Positions 22,336-35,325 of a stretch of 64,000 nt of DNA are shown here, piece after piece. This DNA is from Durusdinium trenchii (Eukaryota > Sar > Dinophyceae > Suessiales > Symbiodiniaceae): assembly GCA_963970005.1 (NCBI GenBank), contig CAXAMN010000002.1, positions 452,963 through 516,962 of the forward strand. Reading direction: 5' to 3'. Each line of letters starts with the position of its first letter. Position 1 is the first letter of the stretch. A program made the translations under genes and the position numbers. Under the pieces are notes generated by a model, which worked only from the letters and a program-made list of their open reading frames with translations, searched no databases and had not been told where the DNA came from.

Positions 22336-25300
22336 GTTGCCATTGTTATTGTTGCTGGAGAGATCCTTACTCCAAGACGTTCTTCCGAATCACAAGGAGT
22401 CAAATTAAACGTGTCTCGAAAAGGGAACCTCCCCATACACAGGGTGATAAACTTCCGTCTCATCTTATCTGCGTTCTGAAGGACTCGTGATGAATCTGAA
22501 TGATTCTCCCAACTCGAGTATCTCTTGATTTGGCCATCAAGTATCTCCATTCTGCGCCATTCGGAGCTTCACTGCAAAGCTCGTTCCAGGCCTTGGCCGA
22601 TAACCCTGACTGTAAAACTCATAATCGAAGATAGCATCTCATAGTCTCAGACAAACAGGCAACTGTTCGAATTCAAATTCTATACTTGGGATCCTGTAAC
22701 GCCACTGCGATTCACCACATGCTTCCATGAACTGCAGGAAGTCCTCTTCATTCTCCATCAAATTCGACATCTAGGTCTCCAGCTGCCAAACAAAGTCCTC
22801 CGCAAGAACTCCCATAACCTGCAAGCCACGACTACTGGAGGTTCACAGAACTGGCGACACTTCCCACCCACAGATCATTGCCTGCCTGTGCCAAGCGCCC
22901 AATTGATGTACAGCTTTGTACAAAGGGCAATGGATCTTGGGATGTAGTGTCCAAGCAGTCGTCCTGAAGGCGAAAGGATTATACTTTTTGATCGTTTTGG
23001 ATCTGAGATGAAAGTAGAGGCCAGGGTCCACAACTGTTTCTGACACCCAATGGTCTCTCCTAGTCATGTTTGGTATGCTATTAGGTTGGAGGCCATCGCT
23101 ACAAGGTTGGAGGCCATGTCAAAACATGTGCACAAAAATCAACATCAATTGTTCTGGCCATGTTCTGTCCAGGCCTAGGCCTTGACGACCGCCCCCACTC
23201 TAGCGAAGGAGCACCCGCCTCAAATCTGTAAGAGACCGGGGCCATGATCTCCAAGAGGATTGATGAAAAAGCTGGGATGGAAACCTCAAAGGGGCATTGG
23301 CTTCATTCGTTGTCGACAACCACACACACACAGTGACACATCCCATAAACTTCTGATTACTGTATTTACCTGTTCCAGGAGAACACGATACTAGATTGGG
23401 ATGATTTGGGAACATGTGCAGGCTTAGAGCTTTACATCATCTGAGAATTGCTGCCTTCAGTGTTTAGTTCTTGAGCATGTGTGCCCCATGAACCTACCTA
23501 TGTCCCATGTGGCAATCTAGCTGCGTGACTTCTATTATGAAAATGCTGAAGTCACAGTGGAAACTCATGGTGAGAGGCATCTCAAGTTTTGAAAAGCAAT
23601 AGCAAATGAGAACCAACATCACGCAGCCAATGATAAGCAAAGACACTGTGCCCAAGACTCTCAGAGAGATTGTAAGATTAGTGGCTGCGGCAATCACCAC
23701 GTCCTGAACAAAGTCATGCAAACACTGCATGCAAAGCACCAAAACGAGTCCAAAAAAGAAACACAAAGCACAACAAACACGCATCACCGCGCATCACATG
23801 TCTCAGACGCATTGAGCTCAGGTCAGAATTTTTCTGAAGCCTATGCTGCATACCCTATGGACACGATTCCTGTTCTTGGGTTCCTGGAACGAAACGACAT
23901 TGCTCACGGAGTCTCCGTGGAACATCCTCGAAGAGGTTTTGGCAAGGGACATCCTTTTTCTGTGGTTCCTCCTCACACTTGGAAGTGATATGAAGTGACG
24001 AAACACCCAAAGCACCCAAGGAAGTAGTATTTGGGAACGTACACCCCAACCCTTTCAGTGTTCTATCCTCCTTTACTTAGCACTTTGCTCCTCTGGATCG
24101 ATCTCTGCGGTAAACATGGGCAAAGGTTCGAAGCTCAACCAGGACCTCAGGCTTCGGCGATCCCAAAGAGATCAGTCTGGGATACCGCCTCTCAAAGTCA
24201 GGGATACGGAGAGATCTTGACCGGTCTGAAGCACCTACATTTTCTTAGCTTTACTTGAAGGGCATTTGTCTCCTTCTTTGACGTCCTTGGTGGCAAAACG
24301 TGCTGAAAAATGGCTGTGCAAGGGATGGGTGCAACTAACTATATAATGCTGCATTACTACCTTGATCACAATTATATAGGTCCAAATATCTGCTGAGACA
24401 TTCGCGTCCTCAGCGGGTTTTCAAGTGTGTGTGTGTGTGTGTGTGTGGGGCTCCTTGCTTCTTTTGTGCACTGTGAGATGACGAAAGCTTGCATTTGTAT
24501 GTATTGGTGGACATTTGGGATAGGTGAATGGATAGATTTGTGGCGGTCCCGTACCCACATTCATGAAACCAATTGAACACGCCTTATAAGTGTGTCTAAA
24601 AATATACTGTATATATATAAATATGCACACACTACACCTTTAGTAGCATATAATTAGTTATCCTCGCAAAGCGACCAATGTGGCATACCGAAACATGTTG
24701 GTCACCTGCACTAGCTCGGGGCACCCTTGCCAAACATGGCAATGGTTCACCATAGTGTATCGTTCTTGTCCCTTGTGCCCCATACCCGCCTACTGTAGCG
24801 CCCACAATCTTGAACTCTTGAAATCCACTGCCACGCAACAAAACACTCAATGTCCCTTTCCTGCCGCAGGTTTCTTCGTTTCCAGTGGCAAAGACTGAAA
24901 GCGGAAGCGCCGAAACGAGCTTTTCCTCGAACTGTACGGAAGTCTATGATGCAACTATGGACAACTTGGAGAGACATGTTCCACACAGGACATGTCTGAG
25001 TGATTCTGGCAGATTTCATGGCAGGCTATTTTGTAAATCAAGTCACCTCTTGGGTTGTAGGATTCAGGCAGCAATGTAGCAGCAACATACCCTCCAGCAC
25101 GGATTTCCACCAAGACCCTTCAGAGCCTTCAACGTATGCCCGCCCTTGCTGCTTTTAGATACTTTGTGATACTTCCAACTGTGACCAAATCCAAAGCGCT
25201 GCCTATGCTGACTCACTCTTCGGCCTCAGAAAGATTCCCGACTTGCTGTGTGCGCAGGCGTGCACAGGCGTGCGTGTATTCGTTAATGCCTTCAAAGTGA

Positions 25301-26493
25301 TTTACAACTTAGAACAAATAAATTGTAGTTCTTTCTAAAGGGTGAACGGCTGAGAGCAGCGCGGCAATGGATAGACCTCGTTCGTCCTGCGAATCTAAAC
25401 TAGCAAGCCAAGGGCCAAGGAAACCTTGATACACTTGGCTGGGTCATAAAGAACCTGGTACAGTAATATCGGGTGACACCTGCCTGGGGGAGATCGCGAC
25501 ATTATGGGAAAGAGATGAACATGGTGCTATTCGCCTGGCATCTGCGCGCTATCAGCAATTAGTTTCAACGAGGGTATCAGCATATCAACCTACAGGACTT
25601 GGGATTTGGGGACCAAGTTCTGTCCTCTTCGCAACTTCTTGCAAGGGCAATCATAGCCGGGTCCTCGACCAATCTCTGAAGATCTTTGGCGGTTGTTCTC
25701 TCGTCCTCTATATAGATTCCTCTAGGCTGCTTTCATGATATATATATATAATAGGTACCAGGACCATTACATTCTATGGGTGTCCAATGAACTACCCCAC
25801 ACTACCTAAAGGCTTCCATTGGGCACCCCTTGGATGGTCCAGGTACGGTATATACTTAATTCACAACAATGCTGATTGCATCCATGTCTTGTTTACATGC
25901 TGTGCACAGGCATGGCCTTTGCTGGCGCCCCAAAGAATCGTAAAGCTGTTGCGACCTGGGTGTCTTGGAGATTCAATATTTTCGGAGTGCAATTTGAGGG
26001 TGATGAATCCGGATAAATGATGAACAACATCTTTTCATTCGCCTTGGCCTTTGCATCCTTGTCTACTGAGTCTACTGATCCCAATTACAAGAATGCTTGT
26101 CACTGACTCTTGCGCTTGCATGGATCTTCATATATCTTCATGCCAAGAACAGGCAACAAGGCCCCAAACAACGGCTGGGGGGGTATCGCAGCCATTGATG
26201 CAACGGCACAGAGTCTGACCTTGGGCGGCACAAGTTCGTCCGACAAAAGAATGCGGCCACGTTCGCAAAAAAAAAGGCAACGGGGGCACGTGGAATCCTG
26301 CAAATAACTTGTTTCCTGTTCTTTGGAGAAATGACGAGACATGTCCAACTCAGCCTCCCCACACCAAGCACGTAGTCGCGCCGTTGTGCCCGCGGGAGCC
26401 CCATGGTACGCGAAGGGCGACTCGGAAAAGTGCTTGGCATAGCTATGCCCTGAAAGCTCCTGCGTGGCTTCCTTAAACACTCACACTGGCACA
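22336..26493. other. Long stretch without a recognised gene
   Basis: Contains a small CTAGTAG-family relic (23083-23120, GGTTGGAGGCCATCGCTAC), a (GT)n run (24425-24447), and short TA runs (about 24604-24620, 25738-25752). Many short ORFs occur on both strands; none has matched splice sites and coherent composition. Confidence 0.4.
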
Positions 26494-26933
26494 TCAGTTG
26501 CCCTTCGAACGCAAACCTTGCAAGTTGAAGCAACAAGCATATGCAGCATCGTGTTTCTTCAGTCTGAGCAAGTACACGATCTGAGGGGTGGTGAAAGCAG
26601 CAACTGTCAGTACCCCTGTTGCATCAACAAGTCGAACGCACCAAGAAAAGCCCCTGGAAAAAATTGGGGCTCTCCTGGTCCTTCTGTCCCCTGAATTGTT
26701 GAAAGAATACTGTAGCATACCCCTTCCTGGATGCCATCTCCCCCTCCAATCAGGAAGTAGGTCGTGCAGCCGCTGTCCTTCACGGGGTCATGCAAGCCCT
26801 GACGCAAGTGTGCCAGTCTGCGGTAGCACCGCCACTCCTCGAATCTGTTGAGAAGTGCTTGGAAGATCTCGAAATCAATACGTCTTGCAAAAGGCAACAT
26901 GACACGGTCAGCATGTGGGCATGTATTGTGCAA
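26494..26933 (-). CDS. Hypothetical minus-strand coding block
   Basis: An upstream segment after TTTTGCAAG| (about 26888) reads RIDFEIFQALLNRFEEWRCY and continues to FLIGGGDGIQEG before a GT donor. A downstream segment in another frame contains a hydrophobic stretch (LTVAAFTTPQIVYLLRL) and stops at 26494. Together they may be two exons of one gene; function unknown. Confidence 0.3.
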
Positions 26934-26993
26934 CTATTTTGACATCTAAAATAGACGGGATATCTTTCCTGAGGAGCCACACCCAATTTTTAG

Positions 26994-27074
26994 ATAGTAA
27001 CAAGTGCCTCGCTAGTAGTAACAAGTGCCTCGCTAGTAGTAACAAGTGCCTTGCTAGTAGTAACAAGAAGCTAG
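26994..27074 (+). repeat. CTAGTAG-family repeat, copy D (21-bp units)
   Basis: Four direct copies of a 21-bp unit (AACAAGTGCCTCGCTAGTAGT) ending in AACAAGAAGCTAG. The simplest, most regular form of the dispersed family here; copies A and I share its wording. Confidence 0.9.
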
Positions 27075-30000
27075 ATATTATCAACCGATCCCAGGCCTTT
27101 CAAAGAACGTCAAGCCAAGGTTCTGAACGGGCAAATTCCATGCAGGGGCCTGACGACAGCACTGCCACAGATCGATCTGTCAGAGCGTGTGCCCAGTGCT
27201 GTCAGGTGGCGCCACACGGCACAGTCGATGATGTACCACGTGTGGGATCCCAACTCCTTGAGCACTCGTGGGGGGCTGAAACTTGAGCTCGTCCCTCCAT
27301 TTTTGGGCAATGCATATCCTCAGTCCTCACTCAGCCCACCCTGTGGCAATGTAATCAATGGAACACGGGCCCATTTTGGAGATTGCTTGTTGTATGTTGC
27401 TGTATGAGTTTTGGATACGTGCAATGAGAGATACATTGACATATTTTCAATACAGTCGCTGCTACGTCCGGTACGCACCCCAGCACCCCTGGTACTGGTC
27501 CTCGTGTCCACGGATGACAATCTCCAACATGGGCTGGACCTGCGGGAAGCTGCAGCATGCCAATTTTTACCTAGACGTTGTCCATGAGAGGTTATCACCA
27601 AACGGGTCCCACGGGTGTGTATTTAGTAGGGAGACACCCAACCAATGGTCTTTAAGAGTTGTATCTGGGGTCGATCCCTAGCCTCAGCCGTGTGGCAGTC
27701 ATGCTCACCATCTCATTTGTAAGCTTTACGGTCATGGACCTGCCCATCAAACCACCACATGGCAAGGGTAGCCCGTGGAGGCTTTGCCATTAAATGATCC
27801 TCGTATCCAACTGCTAACAGGCAAACACTTTTCGCCTAGTAGTCCAACACTTGGAAACCTTTTCCAAGCAACACTTGACACCTCGAAATCAGAAGACTGG
27901 AGCAAGCAGTATGGCAGCCCTTGGCTTCGATAACACAATCAAAGCTGGGGTGTCAAGCTGCCCGGTCTTGCCGAATGCGGGAAGGACCATGTCCATTCTC
28001 AACCGACCATCCACTGGGCCTCGATGATAGCATGCCAACAGTCTCCTAATCCTCGTTTGTCGGACATATCATATCATTCAAATAACGGTGTAACCTGAAA
28101 GATCGCGCTTACAAATCCATTCGCAAGCCAGGTGGTCTCGATACACTTCCTGACCCCTATCCGAATTAGGTGACTCAACCAATGCTCTATAACTCACTTT
28201 GACTTGAATGCACCGGCACAGGTTCGTGGCCATAGAGCCGAATTCACATGCAATTTGTATACACACGTGGACACTCATTGCACGTGTACAGCATACTTCA
28301 CACAGTCATGTTCGTCATCTGAAAGTAAACACTTTCAACTCCCCAATACCGTGTACCCACCGCAATATATGACGAGGGGCCGGTTGTGGGAGGTGCTCAT
28401 CAAACGGACGTCCGCAAGTCGTGCCACCCAACCAATTGGTTTTGGTCTATTTTCCTTCTTCCAGGTGCTCTTTGGGGGGTCTCCCTATTCTACTACGTAA
28501 ATACCCGCAGAACACCACCACCATGCAATACTGATGCATTGTCACTACGGCACCATCATCTACAGTGAGGCACCACTGTCTCTTGCTCTAAAAACTTTAC
28601 ATCCACATCCTGCAGGACCACTGTACGTACGAGTACACACAAACACCCAAACTTGGCAACACGGGCTGTGGAATATGGGAGCACAATTTCAGTTTGGCTT
28701 TCTGTCCAATTCAAAAAATATTGACGATGCACCTTTTCACACCCAATTGTATGCGCCAAGATTTGACGGCAAGCAGCCCACCCAACATCAACTACGCCTA
28801 CCCATTTACTACAGGAACCTGACAAAGGCATCCCCCAGTCATCCCTGATCACTGTTTCAATGCCAAGTCACCATGGCAACGCTGTTTCCAAAAAGTCATC
28901 CCCCAGTCACCCCCGGGAACCAACCCCAATGGAACGCTGATACCCAAACAAGGTTTGTCACCAAAGAAGCCGACCCAATGAGTGCAAAGATCAATGAGTG
29001 CAAAAACCAATGGAACGCTAATTCTGAAAGAGTGTGGGTTTGATTGATTTGCATCCGCTTACTCATCCGCTTCCTGCGTGTCAATCCCAATGGAACGCTG
29101 TAGAAATTCTGCCACCAACTTTAGGCACATCAGGTGACTTGACTTGAGGTGACGGAGGTGGACGAACAGCAGCAGCGGCGGCGGCGGTAGCGGCAGCAGT
29201 GGCCTATGGTGGAGTCAAAGGTCTGCCCCCTACTCGAAAACAGCTAATCCGCGAGTAGTGGCCCGATGCGATCGGGTCACATCAGGGTCACATCAAGTTC
29301 CTGTTTACAAGGAGGCGCTTACAGATTTTTATCGATTGAAAGAACGTTTGGGTTTTGCATCAAAAAATCCAACTACAGCGTGGAAGTAGCCGAGCAGTGG
29401 CAGCAGCACACAAGCAGCAGCACACGAACAGCAGCAGCAGGAGGATGATGGCTCTGGGTGAGATCTGGGCGAGATCCAGGCGAGGTCCAAAACTGCACAC
29501 CCCCGACCAAAACGATGCCAAGCCTAGACAGTGGCAGAAAAGCGGTACCACCAAAGCGCGCACCTCTGCCTACACTGGAAATAAGAACCCCACTAGCTCT
29601 CCCAGTAGCTCTCGCTATCTTGGCGTAATCTGTCCAAGTCCACAGGTGTTCCATTGCGAACTGCACTGGCAAGCCTGGAAATGACTGTGTTGCTTGCTGT
29701 ACTTGTCTCGCATGTGTGTGAAAAGTTCCTTGTGGACTGCTTGCAGGACCCACTACAGAATAAGAAATTCATTGCTTCAGCAGGCATTATCAAAACATCT
29801 TTCGATGAGAGCCCCAGCATACAACCTAAAAGTAGGTCCCTTTCCAACCAACAGAGTTCGCTTGTGTTTGGGAAAAAGAGACGACTTTCCGCAGAGCCTT
29901 CCCCCCAAGGCAGGGTAGCAATCACCAAAAAAAAAGTGACGACGTTGTCTTTTGCCTGTAGTGTGAAGCCACTACCCCTCGTGGGCCATGTGGCCTCATT

Positions 30001-31111
30001 CGGCCGGAAGTTCGGCCTCCTCTTTGGCCCTCGTCAAATGCTTGCCACTCCAGAGAGCACCACTGTCCGCAAGCATTCCGAAGTTGCTCAGGTACTCCTT
30101 GGTAGCGGCATAAGAATCATGCCCAAATACTTCCAATATGTTGCGATTGCAGGACAAAAACTTACTGGTAACAACTGCTGTCAGGTGTGGGACCTTGAAT
30201 CAAAACACTGGACATTTAATGAACTTGATAGGACATGAATCTAGAAAATAGAGGTGCTTAAAAATAAACACAATTCAAGCAGAGTCCCACTTGAACATAG
30301 TCAGCCGCGTTCACCCCTTGGATTCTTAAGTTGGGGGTGTTGGGAATAGAGGATACATTTATCGAGGTTGAGGCCATCCAGTCTCCTATACATTGGACTG
30401 CTTTCGACCATCAGAAAGAAACGAACAACACTTTGATGCTGAGAAGTACATGCAAGAGTGCGATTCAGTAGTATATATTTCAATGTATTTATTACAAAGT
30501 CACCTACAGAACTTGGGCTGAGACACTAGAAAATCGAACTTGAACAAATGTTGCTTCACAGTAGAGCCAGACTTTGAGGCCACCTATTTTGCCAGAGAAA
30601 ATACACAAACAGGAATCCTTGGACAAAACTACTCCATTGGATTCATAAACTGTCCTATCTGTTCCTATGGACCAACATGGACCAACCAGGTTAATCCAGG
30701 TGACCACCGCACAAAATTCACAACATTTCTCGGTCTTTCCAGCCCAAGCCGTTGAGTCCTTTTGTCCAAGGCGCTGGACTGCACGAGCGGAGTTCCTCCG
30801 AAGTCGCTTGTGCCAAAGCCTTCTCTGCGAGACTGCACCGTGCCGCCGCCTGGACATAGAGATTTCTGAGCTTTCACCATTACAATTCTAATGGATCATC
30901 CGTGTGACTGGTCAAAACAGTGGAAAACGGAAGTTTTAGTTGATAGATGGTCCACAAAAACAGCTCCTGGTTCCCTTTTCCTTGGAAGAAAGCCATCCTA
31001 TCGTTGGACCCATGGTGCCTCAGCCTCCTCTTTGTTGGGCCCGGGCGGCGCCTCGCGCACGAGCGAACTTCGGCACGACACTCGAGCGTCGGTGTCAAGA
31101 GCTTCCATGCA
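27075..31111. other. Long stretch without a recognised gene
   Basis: Holds CAG/CGG trinucleotide runs at 29165-29200 and 29390-29445. ORFs on both strands between 29370 and 30240 are of similar quality, so no gene is called. The + ORF at 29654-30238 (194 codons) is the longest and has no domain I recognise. Confidence 0.4.
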
Positions 31112-31200
31112 CTACTACTAGTGGCTTCTTGTTACTAGTGGCTTCTTGTTACTATAGAAATGCCCTTTGCTCCTAGCTTCTTGCTCCTAGTAGCGATGCC
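31112..31200 (-). repeat. CTAGTAG-family dispersed repeat, copy E (inverted)
   Basis: Same modules in reverse orientation: CTAGTGGCTTCTTGTTACTA repeated, then GCCCTTTGCTCCTAGCTTCT and TGCTCCTAGTAGCGATGCC. Confidence 0.85.
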
Positions 31201-34200
31201 GGGGTCCAGGGGAGGTCCGGAAGAACTTTGCATTTCGGGGATGGACAAACGGATGCGTCTTCTTCTTTGTCTTCGGGGTTCGGGTCATCAAGTTGGCCGC
31301 CCCCAAACAAACAGCTCAGCTATGGGCGATATACCCTGTTTATATAGATAAGAGATTGATCACTCAACAGGCATTCTTATGATCCCCTGCAAGTCTTAAG
31401 TGATCCATTGCGTCAGAAATTGACAGGGAGCATCCAGCCTGCTCCATTTCAGTGAAGCCCAGCTTCTTCTGCTTTGCAGACACAGAAGCTCTGACATCAG
31501 CACTCTTCCCATTCCTCTTGCCCTCTGGCATGGTGGACTAAGAGCGCACCGACCTTGCTACTGCATGCTACTGCTAGAGTCACAGGCCACCTGGGATGTT
31601 TAAGTTTATTCACTGCAAACACATATCGAGGGTTGGCTGAGTATAAGTGGAAGTCAACTTGGGTGTACAGCCTCCCAAAAGGCGTAGGCAATGTTAGAGA
31701 CGAACAAATTTCATCTCAAACCTGAAGTGGTTCCATGTTGCATGCTTAACACTCGGAGTCAATATGGATCAACGTCTGTACACCATCGTACCTTTCTTTC
31801 TACCTGCGAGCGAATCTGGGCCCAACGGCGGCGCACAGGAGTACCATGAGTGCAGCAACCGGCGCTCGTCAGCGTCATGTGGAGCGGCTTCTGCCGAGTT
31901 GCTAAGCGAATTGATTTTATGTTGTGCAACAAGACACACAGTTGCATTGAGGTGTATGGACCATCGTGAGAATTAGCTGAGACATATGCCGGTTGCATGG
32001 TCGTATTACCAAGTTCAATCAAGTGATAGCAAGTCTAAGCTTGCCACAAATTCTAGTTCAAATCATCAAGCCTGAGCCCTTCTGCGTCCTGTCGGTAGTA
32101 GCTTCTTACCTCTTTACCTACCTGGGCTTAACAAAAAACCCTTGCCAAAGCTTACATCTAAGTTCAGGGCAGGCGGCGGTTTGAGTTCAGGACAAGTCCC
32201 GAAGTGGCCTGTGCCAACATCTGTCGTATGGGCCAGGCGCAAGAGTCGTCTAGATGCTCCTGGAACTCTTGCAACCAAAACTGTACGAGAGATCAGTATT
32301 CAAAAAGCGCAAGGATCGTAGTGGTCTCATATACACATTCTGTCGCATACTTATACTTACAGTATTACAAAGTGTCTGAATCCCCTCACTTCTTACCGCT
32401 CACAAGTTTTGCAACACGAGCCGCCCATCAGCTCCCAACTAGGACTCTGGCATCCATGGTCTCCACCAGCCAGCCTCTCATGTGACCAAGGAAAACATAA
32501 GCTTCTTGTAAAGAAGGTTGGTCACCAGCACAAAGGTATGCTTTTTTCCCCAACATTCGTGAAGCAAAATGCTATTCTTAAAAGTCTCGAAGACACGTCC
32601 TGAGACAGCGAAATCGCACGTTCTGACAGTGAGTTGTTAGGTCAATTGGAACCTGAATGACTCCGCTCAACCATAGAGGCTAGCAAAAAAAGGCGGAGAA
32701 CAAACCACTGAGCTTCGTACGATTGTAGTCTTTGTCCTTCTCATCCAGATCCTAGCATTTCAATATCCGTGTCTCCTCTCAATATCTCTCAAAGGCCAGT
32801 TTCTTTGTTACCCCCAGCAGTACCCCCAGCAATGTCCTGTTGGTGCAGATCCGTCGGTATCCGTCGGTCCCGTCGGTCCTCGGGGTTCTGCAAGGTGAGC
32901 TTGAACTCTATGAGTTCTGACAGTTTTGTGTCCTTGAAGGAACGGAATGGGAACCCATGAACCAAACGGGAATGCAGGTGATGCCACGGAATCCCACGGA
33001 TTCCAAAAGAAAAAGAGATAGGAGACTGAAAGGATGAAATGAAAGTGGGGTTCTAGACTGTTGGATTGATTTGTCCCAAATGTCGTATGTCCAAGAGGAT
33101 TCTTTATGTTGCAGTTGCAACATCTAGATTCTTGAACCTCAAAGAAAATCCCCAAGGCTGAGATGAGAAACGCTCCCTAGGGCACGAAGAAATAGACTCC
33201 TCAACACGTCATCGAAATCACGGTGCCACTAATGTTTGATGAGTGGAGGTCGATTGAAAACGATGCCTCCAGCTCCAGCTGTTCACAATGGTCACTTGCC
33301 TGCAACCACTGCCATCATTGGTTCTAGGACCTGTCTAGGTCTGCAGATTGTCACAGGGATTTCTGGAAGTCTCTAAGGCGGATTCACTCCAAACCTCCTT
33401 CGTCGTATCAATAAACATCTGAAGGATACCACACTTATTGTCTTGAGATATCTAGAGGGATTAGTACGTCCCAGTGGGTACAATTAGATAGAGTTTGACT
33501 CTCAACAGGATGGTCATTGATCACGGTTGAGAAACATGAGCATAACCCCAAGAGTGTATAGGGTGACTCTTTTTTCGCAACATACGAACTGAGTCATTCA
33601 TTTTCGGAGATCATCATGATGCCGTTGAAAACCTCAAGCCAATCGACCCCCAAATCTCACCCACTCTCAGGCCGATACCACTAGGACCCGCAACATCAGG
33701 ACATCAACCTTTGAAGCCAATGAGGTAGATGCAGAATCTCATGATCAAAAGTGATACACTTCGCAGATTTTCGGTTTGGTCGCTGTTGCGACTGGACCCA
33801 CTGGAAAACATGTCAAGGCGATCCCGGAGATCCATTCAAAACGCAGTGCTCACATGATCCACTCAGCAACAAGACGTGTGAAAAGTAATTAGACTATGCA
33901 TCTGGATGCCTTGCTAAGTTTTATGTTGTACAAGACTAGGCTTCCGATATGCTGCCATCCACGTTGACTTCACCTATCTAATGGAGATTCACCAACGCAC
34001 TTTCAGGAAAGAAGCAAGAGCATGATCCACCCAGGGCTTTGTTTCTCGATGAGTGCGGCAGGGCACCAGAACATCGGGCGCACCGCTTCCATACACTTCG
34101 GACCTCAAAGAGCAAACCCTTTCGGCGACAAGAGAGCTTGACTGGACCCTAGTAGCGATGCCAACCCTAAAGCGACATTCAAGAATCTGTTCCAAATAGA

Positions 34201-34240
34201 CCATGGTTCGCAAGGAATATACAGCCAAAGATCTTCGCAA
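31201..34240. other. Long stretch without a recognised gene
   Basis: Short overlapping ORFs only. A triple GTCGGT(A)TCC/CCGTCGG micro-repeat lies at 32845-32885. 33170-33990 has almost no ORF over 60 codons on either strand. Confidence 0.4.
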
Positions 34241-34696
34241 TCAGTCTGAACCAAACACATCTAAAGACCCAGTACTCCACTCAGTCTGAGCCACCAGCGC
34301 ATTCAGCCTGGTGCGCAAGACTGCCTGAATGAAGCGATAGTTGGCAAAACTTGTCGTAGGCAATGGGTTTGAAATGGTTTGAATAGGATCTAAGTTGTCA
34401 CTGTGTTTTCCATGGCTGGGGAACGCGGTTTGCAATCCCTTTCGAACGGAAAAAGTCCGCTGAGCTTCCCCGGCGCTAGCAGCGGCCAGTGCAGCAAAGT
34501 GCCTTGAGACCTCCAGGCAGGCGGAATTGCGGTGGAGCCACACGCAATGAGCCATAGTATCACACAAATACCATGCAATGCCGATCAGGAATCTTTTAAG
34601 TCCACATCGTCCACGGTACACATGCAAGCAAAGAGAAATGTCCAAGCAAAGCATTAATATGGCAAACAGTACCAACGTGTACCAAACATCTCTCAA
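34241..34696 (-). CDS. Hypothetical protein with two hydrophobic segments
   Basis: Minus-strand ORF of 151 codons. Near the N-terminus it has two strongly hydrophobic stretches (YTLVLFAILMLCLDISLCL; FLIGIAWYLCDTMAHCVWL), which suggests a membrane protein or an exon of one. The remainder is polar. No family recognised and splice sites not resolved. Confidence 0.3.
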   Translation of the reverse strand: MRDVWYTLVLFAILMLCLDISLCLHVYRGRCGLKRFLIGIAWYLCDTMAHCVWLHRNSACLEVSRHFAALAAASAGEAQRTFSVRKGLQTAFPSHGKHSDNLDPIQTISNPLPTTSFANYRFIQAVLRTRLNALVAQTEWSTGSLDVFGSD

Positions 34697-34754
34697 AGCT
34701 TTTCATCAATGTCCTGAGAACCCAGCACCCTGGAAATAGTTCACTTGATTCAAC

Positions 34755-34970
34755 ATGAAGCCTGGAGGACATGTGACCTCAGCGGCTGGCCGAAGTGGAG
34801 GTCTGGAAGATCGGCCGATCCGGCACCCAGACATGTTCCAACGATGCGATGACGTCCATGCGATGGGAACCATGTTCCATGCCTATGAAATTGTAAAGAA
34901 ACATGCGATGCCCTGGGCCAATTATGCCACTTCCAAGATAGGTGGCGATGAAGTCCTCTATTTCGGCCGG
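34755..34970 (+). CDS. Hypothetical exon
   Basis: Opens at ATG 34755 and reads coherently to about 34940 (HPDMFQRCDDVHAMGTMFHA; YEIVKKHAMPWANYATSK), then meets a GT (AAGATAG|GTGGCG) that could be a donor. The frame continues to a stop at 35024. An opposing ORF of similar length exists. Function unknown. Confidence 0.3.
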
Positions 34971-35208
34971 GTGGAGTTGGGGAACCAGGTCTCAAAGCAC
35001 ACCCAGAAATGGCCACGGATTTGATCAACAAAAGACCCAAGATGACTACACATCCCATCTACATGCCTCCACCGACATATCCCGACTCCTAAGCAAAAAC
35101 CTCTCTGCCTCTAGGGACCTGGCTCGAACCACACTGCCTGCCAGCAAGGGTACAGTCACTTGCATGCTGAAGGATAGCCTCAGCTGAAAAATGTCGCTGA
35201 GCCCCTCA

Positions 35209-35325
35209 GAAGACCAGGGGCTCCTGGCCTTACTACTAGGAGCAAGGACGCTAATAGATGCCAATAGGGGCTCCTGGCATCGCTACTAGGAACAAGAAGC
35301 TACTAGGAGCAAAGGGCATCACTGT
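35209..35325 (+). repeat. CTAGTAG-family dispersed repeat, copy F
   Basis: GGGGCTCCTGGCCTTACTAC, TAGGAGCAAGGACGCTAATA and CATCGCTACTAGGAACAAGA modules in tandem. Confidence 0.85.
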
